64,000 bases of DNA from Costus lasius (lineage: Eukaryota; Streptophyta; Magnoliopsida; Zingiberales; Costaceae): the NCBI GenBank assembly GCA_027563935.2, contig CM050450.1:6245957-6309956 (forward strand). Direction: 5' to 3'. Shown here piece after piece: positions 12,855-23,395 of the stretch. The position numbers were made by a program, and so were the translations under genes. The notes beneath the pieces were generated by a model. The model saw only the letters and a list, made by a program, of their open reading frames with translations, was not told the origin of the DNA and did no database searches. Within the stretch, counting starts at the first letter, position 1. Each line of letters starts with the position of its first letter.

Positions 12855-14547
12855 TGATATGATCCGAGAAATCGGATCGTCCCTCAAGCCGTCACCGGCG
12901 AGATATCGTGCGAAGCACGCCCTAACAATAAGATAACTAAAACACTCAATGACCTAACCCTAAACCCAGGACCCTTATTTATAATACTATCGTACTTAGC
13001 GGGCCGGGTATAACATACTAACCCGGATCCGCTTTATTACATATCCACTACTATTATTGGGTCCGTAACAGATCCTCCCTCCCTAAAGAAGTCTTGTCCT
13101 CAAGGCTGCTCAAAATTTATTTAAGAAAACTATAGCTTGTGCCTCCTCCAGGGTCCCAAGTTGCTCGAGCTTCTCCGTCTAGTTCCTCCTCAGCAGGGTC
13201 TTTCTCCTCATCTTCTGCTAGGATCATGAGTCTCAAACCTTTGTTTGCGCAGCGATGCATTGCATAATGAGGCTGATCGCATCCAAAACATAATCCTATT
13301 TCTTGTTTGGATTTCAAATCTTGGTATGAAAGATATCCACCTCCTCGGGTCTCATTGGATGCTTGATTTCCCTTTGAAGCTTTACGAATGATCTCCTCGC
13401 TAATGGGTGGTTGAGGTTGGCTGTCCACAATAATACTGGTCTTGAGCGAAGCCGTGCCTCCTAACTTATCTTCCACATTGGTTTTAGCTCCTCCTAGATT
13501 ATGCATGTCTCCTAACTTATCTTCCACATTGGTTCTAGCTTCTCCTGGATTATGTCACTCTGCTCTGATTGTTGTCGGTAGTAAAAATATATCTGATGTA
13601 TGCGCGGACATACCAGTCCTTTCTCCTGCTGTTACTGTGGCGGGCCGACTGTGCTCTCTTAGAAGTGGGGGGAAAGGATCAATGTTCCTCTCCACCATTT
13701 TTCCTTTCATGAATATGGCAAACATTTCCTTCAACTCGCGCATGTCTTCCTTTAATATTCTTCCATCCTCTTCGACTGCTTGTAGCCTCTTTTCATTCGC
13801 CACCATTTTAGCCCGCCATTTCTCTTCATTTGCTGCATGCTCTTCTTTGCGCTTCTCCAGAATTTTTATTACACTTTTCTCTAATGCTTCTAACCTCATC
13901 TCAGATCGTGTCGACGCCATGAAACGCTCTATCCCTTCCGCCCGCTCTATCTCCTTCAACCGCATCAACCGGCGGCTAGGGTTCTGGGAGAAGAGACGCC
14001 TCGCAAAGTCCACCAGGGTTACTCCTGACAGGGAAGAGCCGCCGCCGCCTAGATCTTCCACCGAAGGCGCGCTACAGTATTCGCGCTACAGTACTCGCGC
14101 TACAGTACTTTTGCCAAAACCCTAACATGCTACAGTATTTGCCGGGCGCATTGGAATCTTTCCGGGATGAGAACTTTGCTGCGTGCTGAACTTCTTTTGC
14201 CCTAGGTTTCCTTCAACAGCTTGATCAACGATAATAGACCTACTGTTCAGATCTACTACCGACAACGGAATTTCTTCCGCCTTTATCCTTCGCCGGACCA
14301 CCGATTCCCCGGATCCGGCAGGTCAGACCAATGATACGATCCGAGAAATCGGATCGTCCCTCAAGCCGTCACCGGCGAGATATTGTGCGAAGCACGCCCT
14401 AACAATAAGATAACTAAAACACTCAATGACCTAACCCTAAACCTCGGACCCTTATTTATAATACTATCGTACTTAGCGGGCCAGGTATAACATACTAACC
14501 CGGATCCGCTTTATTACATATCCACTACTATTATTGGGTCCGTAACA
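12855..14547 (-). mobile_element. Nested gag-only LTR retrotransposon (TR-GAG type), copy A
   Basis: Two nearly identical 216-bp LTRs (12855-13070 and 14332-14547) run from TGATA to TAACA. They are flanked by a perfect 5-bp duplication, TCCAC (12850-12854 and 14548-14552). A purine tract (AGGGAGGGAGGATC on the minus strand) abuts the 3' LTR. A TTGGTCTGACC sequence directly after the 5' LTR is the likely primer site, but the tRNA is not assigned. Only gag pieces lie between the LTRs. The insertion is inside LTR 1 of the composite copia element and is therefore younger than it. Confidence 0.92.
13117..14061 (-). pseudogene. Gag fragments of nested TR-GAG copy A
   Basis: Two minus-strand frames occur. 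Bases 13555-14061 encode a coiled-coil N-terminal gag segment (STRSEMRLEALEKSVIKILE and following heptad-like Lys/Glu-rich sequence). Bases 13117-13527 encode a zinc knuckle CFGCDQPHYAMHRC (CX2CX4HX4C pattern with H and C retained) and an acidic tail. The central capsid region seen in the related copy at 55453-58153 is missing, so this copy is internally deleted. There is no protease or polymerase. Confidence 0.75.
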
Positions 14548-15241
14548 TCCACCATAAGTGTCCAGCAATCCACTATAAGTGTACAGTAGTCCACCATAAG
14601 ATGTGTGCCCACGATATTTGTAGCATATTCACCATAGTTGCAGACTGCCCATGATAGCTACAACTGTGTCCACCATAACTGGAGTGTATCCACCATAGTT
14701 GCAGCGTATCCATGATAGCTGCAAATTGTGTCTATCATAGCTGCAGTGTATCCATGATGTTCTGACATCGTGGACAGTGTGTCCACGATCTTCTGCAGGC
14801 AGTCCTTGATCTTCTGCAGCGTGTCCACGATCTTCTGCAGGCAGTTCATAATCTTCTGCAGCATGTCCACGATCTTCTGCAGGCAGTCCACAATCTTCTG
14901 CAGGCAGTCCACGATCTTCTGCAGCATATCCACCATGTTCTGAGGTGTGCCCATGATAGCTGCAGGTGTGTCCACTATCTTCTAAGGTGTGTCCACCATC
15001 TTCTAAACATCGTGGACAATGTGTCCACGATGTTGCAGGCTGTGTCCACCATAGCCTGCAATGTGTCCATGATGTTGCAGGCTGTGTCCACCATGCTGGC
15101 AACTTCATCTATGATGGAGCCATCCTCCATATGGGCATAACCTGAGCCATCCTCCACATAGGAGAGAAACTCACCCAACACCATCCTCCACATGGGCATA
15201 ACCTGAGCCATCTTCCACATAGGAGGGAAACTCACCCAACA

Positions 15242-15253
15242 ATCTCCCCCTTC
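15242..15253 (-). other. Polypurine tract of internal region 1
   Basis: The minus strand reads GAAGGGGGAGAT directly before the TGTTGGGTGAG start of LTR 1. This is the expected plus-strand priming site. The equivalent tract beside LTR 2 (from 18985) has one base change in the G run. Confidence 0.8.
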
Positions 15254-15257
15254 ACTA

Positions 15258-16361
15258 CTATGTGGAGGGGTTTACCATCCCGGCATTCAACCGGCAGCCT
15301 TCAAGCTTTTCTCTAGCCACAACCTTAACCATCATATCTGAACCTTTCTGATCAGTATGGATTTGCTCACGTGGCCGTTGCTTGGAATTCTCATCCTCCT
15401 TCAGCTTCCACATCCACCGATTTTTCAAATCTCTCTTGCCCTTAGGCAGCTTCATCAAATCAGTTATTTGATTTCCTTGATGAGATCCCATCTCATCAGC
15501 AATGGCTTCCAACCATTTCTTCTTGTGTTCATCTTCCACAGCTTCATTAGAGCATGAAGGTACTCCCCCGTCAGTGAGCTGCACAAACTCATTTGGAGAA
15601 TACCTGGTGGAAGGTTTTCTTTCTCTGGTGGATCTCCTGAGAGATATGTCAGGCTTCCTTAAAGAGGGTTGACCCTTGAATGAGACTTTGGCTTGCTTCC
15701 CCTTCTCATTCACATGACACAACTTCTTGTGCCGCACTTCAATTCCATCATTATTTACAGCATTAATGATGGTCTTGGAAAGCTTAGCCTGCAGGACATA
15801 TAAAGAAGACACCTTCTTTCCCTTTGCTATAACCATAGCACCTTTGCTAAGCTTCCAGGGATCATCCTTGAATGTGTTGTAGAAGCCTTCCTCATCCAAC
15901 TTGCTCACGGATATTAAATTCAAGCAAATGCTGGGAACATGCTTCACATTGTTAAGGGTTAGCTTAGTGTCATTAGCTGTTCCTAAATACACATCACCAC
16001 TGCCTGCAACTTCAATGGTGGTATTGTCACTCATCTTCACTGTTCCACACTTAGCAGGTGTGTAGGTGACAAAACAATCCCTATTAGAGGTAGCATGGGT
16101 AGTGGCACCACTATCAACTACTCAGCTCATATCACAGGTGGCCACATTAACTGCATCATTGTCATTGACAAACAAGAAGCAATCAGTAGTGATACCAACG
16201 CGGTCATCATTACTACTATCCTCATCCTCGGGCTTCTTAGTGCTCTTCCCATCACCTTTTTCAATGCCCTTTCCTTTCTTGTTTTCCCTCTTCAATGCTC
16301 GGCAATATCTTTTAATGTGCCCCTTCTTGCCACAATAATAGTATTCAATGTTGACAGACAC
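15258..16361 (-). pseudogene. Copia zinc knuckle-protease-RT fusion, internal region 1, with nonsense mutation
   Basis: In transcription order there is a zinc knuckle (YYCGKKGHIKRYC), an acidic linker, then the protease motif VVDSGATTH. A truncated GAG-pre-integrase piece (HKKLCHVNEKG) follows, and then a direct jump to the acidic spacer and start of reverse transcriptase (RRSTRERKPSTRYSPNEF ... KGKRDLKNRWMWKLKED). The integrase core and most of reverse transcriptase are missing, but the frame is kept across the gaps. A TGA replaces the Trp just before VVDSG, so this copy is broken. The sister copy at 18975-20093 is intact there. Confidence 0.85.
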
Positions 16362-16622
16362 ATTTGAGCTACCTCTGCTGCTCTCTCTTCCTTATGATCT
16401 CCACTCAGTCTTCTCCCAGGTCTTTGGACAGCCAACATATCTGAATGAGACTATTCTTTCCTCTTCATTCATGATGTCATTCTTGGCCAACTCCATTGTC
16501 ATATAATCATTAACAAATGAGTACATAAGTCAAGAGAGAGGAAGAAATACAAAGAAGAGAAGCATGCAAATTCTACAAAGAAGGGAGAGAGGGGAAGGAA
16601 AAGAAGTCAGCATAAAACTTTT

Positions 16623-17225
16623 CTAGCATGGAGCTGACGGCTGCAATGCGAGACGGAGCAGAAGATCTGGAGGCGAAGGCTGCAATGCGAGAAGGAGGAG
16701 CAGAAGATCTGGAGCTGACGGCTGCAATACTTCCCAAGAGTCTGGTAGAGTACAAAGAAGCAGCAATTCTTGTATCTCATCATCAAATTTGATGCCCATT
16801 TCTCCAAGCTGATTTAGAATTCCTTGGAAAGTATTCAAGTGGTCTTTAACAGAACCACTGTCAAGTCTCAAGGACATAATGAGCTTCATTAAATACAGCT
16901 TGTTATTACCGGTCTTTCGAGCATACATGTTCTCGAGCTTCGCCCACAATGTTTTTGCGTTTGTCTCTCCACACACATGGTTCAACACATTATCATCCAG
17001 CCATTGCCTTATCTAGCCACACACTTGCCGATGAGCAATAGCCCACTGCTCTTCAGTCTTACCTTTGGGCTTCTCATCAAGGAAAACTAACTGGTAATAA
17101 TCCTTCACATAGAGGAGATTTTCCATCTTTCCTCTCCATTTGTGGTAGTTTGAACCATTCAAGAGAATCATCCTACTTGTATTCACCTCCATTGTATAAT
17201 ACAAGCTGATTCCCACTAGCAACAT
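16623..17225 (-). pseudogene. Copia gag (UBN2-type), internal region 1, with nonsense mutation
   Basis: The frame starts MLLVGISLYYTMEVNTSRM and contains GSNYHKWRGKMENLLYVKDY, ETNAKTLWAKLENMYARKT and NKLYLMKLIMSLRL, all typical of copia gag. A TAG replaces the Tyr after HRQVCG, so the protein is interrupted near residue 71. Downstream the gag frame runs into a short remnant of the captured ClpP transit-peptide DNA (SAP-rich repeats) and then stops. Confidence 0.85.
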
Positions 17226-17410
17226 AACTTCAAAGTTCTGTCCTCTGGATGCACTGAGGAAAAACTAGGTCAAAATCTGGCTCGAAACTGAACGAATAGC
17301 ACAGAGGCTGAGAGACTACGCCCCGGCGACTAGCACTGACGTACGCACCCTCCAAACAGCGTGAGCTAACGTCTATATCTCGAATGCAACAAATTTACCG
17401 CGAACCTCCC

Positions 17411-17422
17411 TCTGATACCACT
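17411..17422 (-). other. Primer-binding site, initiator Met-tRNA, internal region 1
   Basis: The minus strand reads AGTGGTATCAGA immediately after the end of LTR 2. TGGTATCAGAGC is the standard plant copia primer site for initiator Met-tRNA. The equivalent site at 24069-24080 in region 2 carries one substitution (TGGTATTAGAG). Confidence 0.8.
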
Positions 17423-18984
17423 TGTTGGGATCAGCCTCAGCTCTGATACCACTTGTTGGGAGAGATGAGTGCAAAAACTCCCTGTTGCTAGATTTAAAAC
17501 CAAATGAACTACCAGCAATATATCTCAGTAAAACTCAGAAATGACAGCGGAATAAAATACCAAACAACCAGACAAAGAACACCAAGGATTTTAACGTGGA
17601 AAACCTCCCCAACTTGAGGAGGAAAAACCACGGGATCTAAGTCCGCTTAAACCTTCCACTAAATCAATTAATGAATCAAATCTTCCTAGAACATCTAGGA
17701 GCATAACCACATCATCAAGTATAAACTTGGATAACAGACAACCATCAACATAAAGTTGGAAGTAGATGCAGGAGAGGAGGAAAGTTCAGAAATCACCAAG
17801 ATAACAGTCTCGGTTCTGGGCTAACTGCGAGAAACTGAGACCTCAGTTCGACGATCCGACCGTTCAGACTGTAGAGCACTGAGTCACGAACCTTTTCCTA
17901 AAATTTCAACCCGATCCAACGGTGAACTTCTTACCGGCGGCCAATATACGCAGGCTGCCCTAAGTTCACAGCTTCCTCTGAACTTTCTCCTCTCTGCCTT
18001 TTTCTTCACGTTAAGTAGCTCTAACCTTGCGGCGCTCTTCTGTTCTCTTGGCTTGCGCACACCTCTCGCTTCGCCACAGTTAATATATATGCATGCCAAT
18101 TAGAAAACCTTAATGACAGCAATACATGTCGAGGTGTCACTTATCCATCCACGATAGTGTGCTGCAATCCACGTTAGCTGTATCCACCATAAGTGTGCAG
18201 CAATCCACATTAGTGTGTTCACCATAAGTGTGCAGCAATCCACTATAAGTGTACAGTAGTCCACCGTAAGATGTGTGCCCACGATATTTGCAGCATATTC
18301 ACCATAGTTGCAGACTGCCCATGATAGCTACAACTATGTCCACCATAACTGGAGTGTATCCACCATAGTTGCAGCGTATCCATGATAGCTGCAAGCTATG
18401 TCCATTATACCTGCAGTGTGTCCACGATCTTCTGCAGCGTGTGCACGATCTTCTACATGCAGTCCACGATCTTCTGCAAGCAGTCTTTGATCTTCTGCAG
18501 CGTGTCCACGATCTTCTGCAGACAGTCCATAATCTTCTGCAGCGTGTCCACGATCTTCTGCAGGCAGTCCACAATCTTCTGCGGCAGTCCACGATCTTCT
18601 GCAGGCAGTCCACAATCTTTTGCAGGCAGTCCACGATCTTCTGCAGGCAGTCCACGATCTTCTGCAGCATATCCACCATGTTCTGAGGTGTGCCCATGAT
18701 AGCTGCAGGTGTGTCCACTATCTTCTAAGGTGTGTCCACCATCTTCTAAACATCGTGGACAGTGTGTCCACGATGTTGTAGGCTGTGTTCACCATAGCCT
18801 GCAATGTGTCCATGATGTTGCAGGCTGTGTCCACCATGTTGGCAACTTCATCCATGATGGAGTCATCCTCCACATGGGCATAACCTGAGTCATCCTCCAC
18901 ATAGGAGGGAAACTCACCCAACACCATCCTCCACATGGGCATAACCTGAGCCATCCTCCACATAGGAGGAAAACTCACCCAACA
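17423..18984 (-). repeat. LTR 2, shared by both internal regions
   Basis: This LTR of about 1562 bp is the 5' LTR of internal region 1 and the 3' LTR of internal region 2. Its first 31 bp (TGTTGGGATCAGCC...) include an extra copy of the primer-site sequence (17440-17453), followed by a second LTR-like end TGTTGGGAGAG at 17454. The 21-bp array (about 18410-18670) is longer than in LTR 1 or LTR 3. Confidence 0.9.
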
Positions 18985-20093
18985 ATCTCCCCATTCACTA
19001 CTATGTGGAGGGGTTTACCATCCCGGCAGCCTTCAAGCTTTTCTCTGGCCACAACCTTAACCATCATATCTGAACCTTTCTGATCAGTATGGATTTGCTC
19101 ACGTGGCCGTTGCTTGGAATTCTCATCCTCCTTCAGCTTCCACATCCACCGATTTTTCAAATCTCTCTTGCCCTTAGGCAGCTTCATCAAATCAGTTATT
19201 TGATTTCCTTGATGAGATCCCATCTCATCAACAATGGCTTCTAGCCATTTCTTCTTGTGCTCATCTTCCACAGCTTCATTAGAGCATGAAGGTACTCCCC
19301 CGTCAGTGAGCTGCACAAACTCATTTGGAGAATACTTGGTGGAAGGTTTTCTTTCTCTGGTGGATCTCCTGAGAGATATCTCAGGCTTCCTTAAAGAGGG
19401 TTGACCCTTGAATGAGACTTTGGCTTGCTTCCCCTTCTCATTCACATGACACAACTTCTTGTGCCGCACTTCAATTTCATCATTATTGACAGCATTAATG
19501 ATGGCCTTGGAAAGCTTAGCCCGCAGGACATATAAAGAAGACACCTTCTTTCCCTTTGCTATAACTATAGCACCTTTGCTAAGCTTCCAGGGATCATCCT
19601 TGAATGTGTTGTAGAAGCCTTCCTCATCCAACTTGCTCACGGATATTAAATTCAAGCAAATGCTGGGAACATGCTTCACATTGTTAAGGGTCAACTTAGT
19701 GTCATTAGCTATTTCTAAACACACATCACCACTGTCTATAACTTCAATGGTGGTATTGTCACTCATCTTCACTGTTCCACACTTAGCAGGTGTGTAGGTG
19801 ACAAAACAATCCCTATTAGAGGTAGCATGGGTAGTGGCACCACTATCAACTACCCAGCTCATATCACAGGTGGCCACATTAACTGCATCATTGTCATTGA
19901 CAAACAAGAAGCAATCAGTAGTGATACTAACGCGGTCATCATTACTACTATCCTCATCCTCGGGCTTCTTAGTGCTCTTCCCATCACCTTTTTCAATGTC
20001 CTTTCCTTTCTTGTTTTCCCTCTTCAATGCTCGGCAGTATCTCTTAATGTGCCCCTTCTTGCCACAATAATAGCATTCAATGTTGGCAGACAC
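18975..20093 (-). CDS. Copia zinc knuckle-protease-RT fusion, internal region 2, intact 372-aa frame
   Basis: The order is as in region 1: zinc knuckle CYYCGKKGHIKRYC at residues 8-21, acidic linker, protease WVVDSGATTH near residue 80, pre-integrase fragment, spacer RRSTRERKPSTKYSPNEF and the N-terminal reverse-transcriptase segment. The frame is open although integrase and the polymerase core are deleted, and it ends at the edge of LTR 2. Known copia Pol polyproteins are over 1000 residues, so this is a large in-frame deletion derivative with no polymerase activity. Gag is separated from it by the captured block, so a normal Gag-Pol product is not possible. Confidence 0.8.
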   Translation of the reverse strand: MSANIECYYCGKKGHIKRYCRALKRENKKGKDIEKGDGKSTKKPEDEDSSNDDRVSITTDCFLFVNDNDAVNVATCDMSWVVDSGATTHATSNRDCFVTYTPAKCGTVKMSDNTTIEVIDSGDVCLEIANDTKLTLNNVKHVPSICLNLISVSKLDEEGFYNTFKDDPWKLSKGAIVIAKGKKVSSLYVLRAKLSKAIINAVNNDEIEVRHKKLCHVNEKGKQAKVSFKGQPSLRKPEISLRRSTRERKPSTKYSPNEFVQLTDGGVPSCSNEAVEDEHKKKWLEAIVDEMGSHQGNQITDLMKLPKGKRDLKNRWMWKLKEDENSKQRPREQIHTDQKGSDMMVKVVAREKLEGCRDGKPLHIVVNGEIVG

Positions 20094-20373
20094 ATTTGAG
20101 CTACCTCTGCTGCTCTCTCTTCCTTATGATCTCTGCTCAGTCTTCTCCCAGGTCTTTGGACAGCCAACATATCTGAATGAGAAGAAGATTCCTGTACTCT
20201 CATTCTTTCCTCTTCATTCATGATGTCATTCTTGGCCAACTTCATTGTCCTATAATCATTAACAAATGAGTACATAAGTCAAGAGAGAGGAAAAAATACA
20301 AAGAAGAGAAGCATGCAAATTCTACAAAGAAGGGAGAGAGGGGAAGGAAAAGAAGTCAGCATAAAACTTTTCT

Positions 20374-23295
20374 ATTCTCAAGAAGTCAGGGCTAGAAGAA
20401 CAAAAATAAAGGAAGAGGAAAAGTTTTAAAGAGAAAAAGAAGAAAGAAAAAAGTTTAATAGAACACTAAACCTAAGCAAAATATTAAGGAGAGAAACAAA
20501 AGAGTCACAAATTGTGAGGTTAACAGCACCGGAAGAATGGACAAGAAATACATGAAAGTTTAGAAGCATTATAGATGTTGCCGAAACCACATCTTCTGAC
20601 GCAAGCCATTGTGTGTATTTGACACAAATGACAAATAACTCACCACCTTGTTGACATCAAATCAAATTCGAGATAAGATGGTTATGTACACTGAATTTTA
20701 TTTTAAGAAAATATTTTAATTTTTAACTCACATCAAAAAAGCAATATCAACTAAGGTTTCTAATACCATTCTATAGTATTGTATCGTTGTGTACCATGTG
20801 TACCAATTCAAGAATGTGCTTGCCTTGAGTGAAGAGGTATATACACCAGTAATATTTTGGACTGGTCTATATTGAGCTTACCTCCAATGATGAAGTGAGA
20901 TTAAAAACATTGGTATCAACATGCAATATGAATTGATGGATACAAATTGAGAAACATTACATGCATCTATGTAATTAATGATATCTCCCTAGGTGAAGGT
21001 GCTAGTTAGCTTAACAGAGAAACAACACATACTATATTTACGGCCTAGTATGGAGTGAGATTGAAAACATTGATAATGCATATGAATTGATACATAGAAA
21101 TTGAGGAACAACACATGCATCTATTTAACTAATGAAATCATACCGTGTGATTCATAAGATTATTACCGATACTCATTTGATAAAAGATAGTACTTAGAAA
21201 AGATGGAAGGTTTAAATGAAATTACAAGCGTGATGAATTGCAACAAGAATCCATCAGAAAGTAGCTATAGAGGATTTTATTGTAATAACCTTGGGGACAT
21301 ATCAAGTGGCTACAACAATACAAATGAAAACTAGGTTACGTAAACATTTGTGCTAAATGGAAGTAAAATATTATTTGGCCTAGAATTTCTTTCTATACAG
21401 TAACAAATAACATGTCCGCTATAGATTCTGGCTAGACTATATTGATATTCTTCCTTGAAAAATAAAATCAAGGAAGTAAAATATTATACCAATGCGTGGT
21501 TGGTTAAAAAAAAATCATATGGTGCTGTTTTAACTCTCAAACCGCTAAAAAAATTCAGTGATACAACTAAGGTTGTCAGGATCGAGATCTTACCTAGGAA
21601 CGATAAAGACTTTATAGGATCGGAACGTAGAATCGGATCGTAAGATTGTAAGATCCTACCAAATCACTTAAAATATATAATTTTTTAAAATATATCTATC
21701 TAATTAGATTTAAGAGTATAAAAAATATTTTAATAAGTAATAAATAATATATATATATATACTATTATTCAGATGTATTAATTGTATAGTATAAAACAAT
21801 GAAATTGAATATTTGTGAGGTGATGATGATGGAGATAAGTTAATAGAAGACGAATATAATAAATGTATACAATAAAACTAGAAACAACAAAGACATGCAG
21901 TGAAATGAAGATAACAAATAAAAATATGAAAAATGATGAAGATAAAGATATACATTATAATGACAATAACAAATATTATAAAATTTATTCTAATAAATAA
22001 TTAAAGTAGACAAATATAGTTGTAGATGATAACGAACTTAAGTTAATGAATATTGGTAAAAAAAAGAGTAAATAATGACAATTAAAGACGAAAAATTATA
22101 TTACATCAATTAAAAGCTTTTAACATAATAGATTATTGATTTTTAGTATAATATGGATCGAGTAGGATCGATGGGATCGTAAGATCCTACCCGATTCTAA
22201 GACCCAGATCGTGGGATCGTAAGATTCTACCATATTTCAGATCCTACATTCGTTCCGGACCGGTTTGCCTAATTTGGGTCATAGGATCGGAAGATCCTAA
22301 GACCCGAAACGCATTTTTGACAACCTTGGATACAACTACAAAACGCTAATACTGTCCGGTCAAAGTCCAAATTGATATTGTCAGTGACTAGCTAATTTCC
22401 TTGTCCAATTTTTAAGAGATTGAGGTTGGCAATACTCTCAGCAAGCATATCTTAAAATACATAAGAAATCATAAATCGATCCAAAGAAAGATAAAAAATT
22501 TGAATAGCATCATGATTCGATACAATGAATCACAAGGTTGTGATACAACTACTCGTGAAATTACAACAGTCACATGCATCCTTTAGAATGAAGTGAGCCG
22601 GAACGTTTTCTTGAAAAGAGAAGGACCTAAACATTGAAGCAACATTTCCAACAAAATAGCAACGGAAATGTTGCTAACAAAACAGCAACAGAAATGTTGC
22701 TAACAAAACAGCAACGGAAATGATCAAAGTTCGTCAAAAACTACATCTATAATCCCTAGCTTCACGGCGCCGGCAGCTGTGATATAGTGATTTTTTTTCT
22801 TCCCAACAATACTTATAATCTTTGTAGCCTCATCACTAACTCCTCCGATTCCGATGGGGCCAATCAGCAATCTTGTTCCATTGGAGATGCTACGAAACCG
22901 ATGGCTATGGTCGAGACATCCGCTCTGAGAAATCGAATCGTTTCCAAGATGTGTAGGGCAGCCCTGCAAAAAAAAATCACAAAACAGCGACATAGGCCCT
23001 CGACTATATGTCCAAAAACAGTTGCTTCAATGGTAGAGGCTTCACCTGAGCAAACCACCAGAGGAGCTGATGAATAGGCGGATGTCCTTGGTGTGGTCTT
23101 GGTCATCGAGAAGGATTAGCTGCCTGGAGATGGCGAAGGCAACGGAGTCGTCGACTCTGCCCGCCAAGAAGATCATTTGTTCCCGCTGCAATAGCCGACC
23201 CTTCACGTCGGACTCCGCAGCAGCAGCCGGCGTCTGCGGGGCGGACGAAACCGGGAAGAAGGAATCATGAGAAGAGGGAGAGGAAAAGACGGGGG
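20374..23295. other. Foreign block inside internal region 2 of the retrotransposon
   Basis: Internal regions 1 and 2 are collinear up to AAAACTTTTCTA (16624 and 20373). They diverge there and become collinear again at GCTGCAATGCGAGACGGAGC. The 2.9 kb present only in region 2 is AT-rich. It contains a 9-bp-TSD MITE (21569-22328) and ClpP gene pieces (22724-23295). Both regions keep the start of the ClpP transit-peptide DNA, so the block was probably acquired before the duplication and later deleted from region 1. Confidence 0.75.
21569..22328. mobile_element. Mutator-type MITE with 9-bp TSD
   Basis: A 760-bp element whose ends, AAGGTTGTCA and the reverse complement of TGACAACCTTG, form a short TIR. 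It is flanked by a perfect 9-bp duplication, GATACAACT (21560-21568 and 22329-22337). A 9-bp TSD is characteristic of Mutator-like elements. Its subterminal parts are rich in GGATCG and AAGATCC motifs in both orientations. It has no coding capacity. Confidence 0.85.
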
Positions 23296-23395
23296 CAGCT
23301 GCAATGCGAGACGGAGCAGAAGATCTGGAGCCGACAGCTGCAATGCGAGAAGGAGGAGCAGAAGATCTGGAGCCGACGACTACAATACTTCCCAA
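22724..23395 (-). pseudogene. Captured ClpP-protease gene fragment (CLPP4-like)
   Basis: From 23395 downward the minus strand reads a Ser/Ala/Pro-rich plastid-transit-like segment, then AESDVKGRLLQREQMIFLAG, DDSVAFAISRQLILLD and KDIRLFISSSGG. After an intron-like gap with a TTTTGCAGG acceptor comes ALHILETIRFLRADVSTIAI. Farther down ITAAGAVKLGIIDVVFDE matches the family's C-terminal SPxEAxxxGLID region. These are blocks of nuclear-encoded chloroplast ClpP subunits, closest to CLPP4 as I recall the family. The catalytic Ser and His blocks are missing or scrambled and stops occur, so there is no active protease. The retained intron-like sequence suggests DNA-level rather than mRNA-level capture. 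Confidence 0.7.

Larger units (their letters stand above)
12004..15241 (-). repeat. LTR 1 (3' LTR in minus orientation), interrupted by a nested element
   Basis: Without the 1693-bp insert at 12855-14547 and one 5-bp TSD copy, this LTR is about 1540 bp. It starts TGTTGGGATC and ends ACCCAACA. Its inner half consists of degenerate repeats of about 21 bp built on GTCCACGATCTTCTGCAG (about 14760-14940) and on GTGCAGCAATCCACCATAA. The minus-strand frames these repeats open are by-products of the repeat period. Confidence 0.9.

Noticed and set aside
14629..15108. Minus-strand frames of 105-159 codons with LQKIVDC or AEDRGLP repeats (also in the other two LTRs)
   Set aside because: They arise from the 21-bp LTR repeats, which keep any frame open. 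Not treated as proteins.
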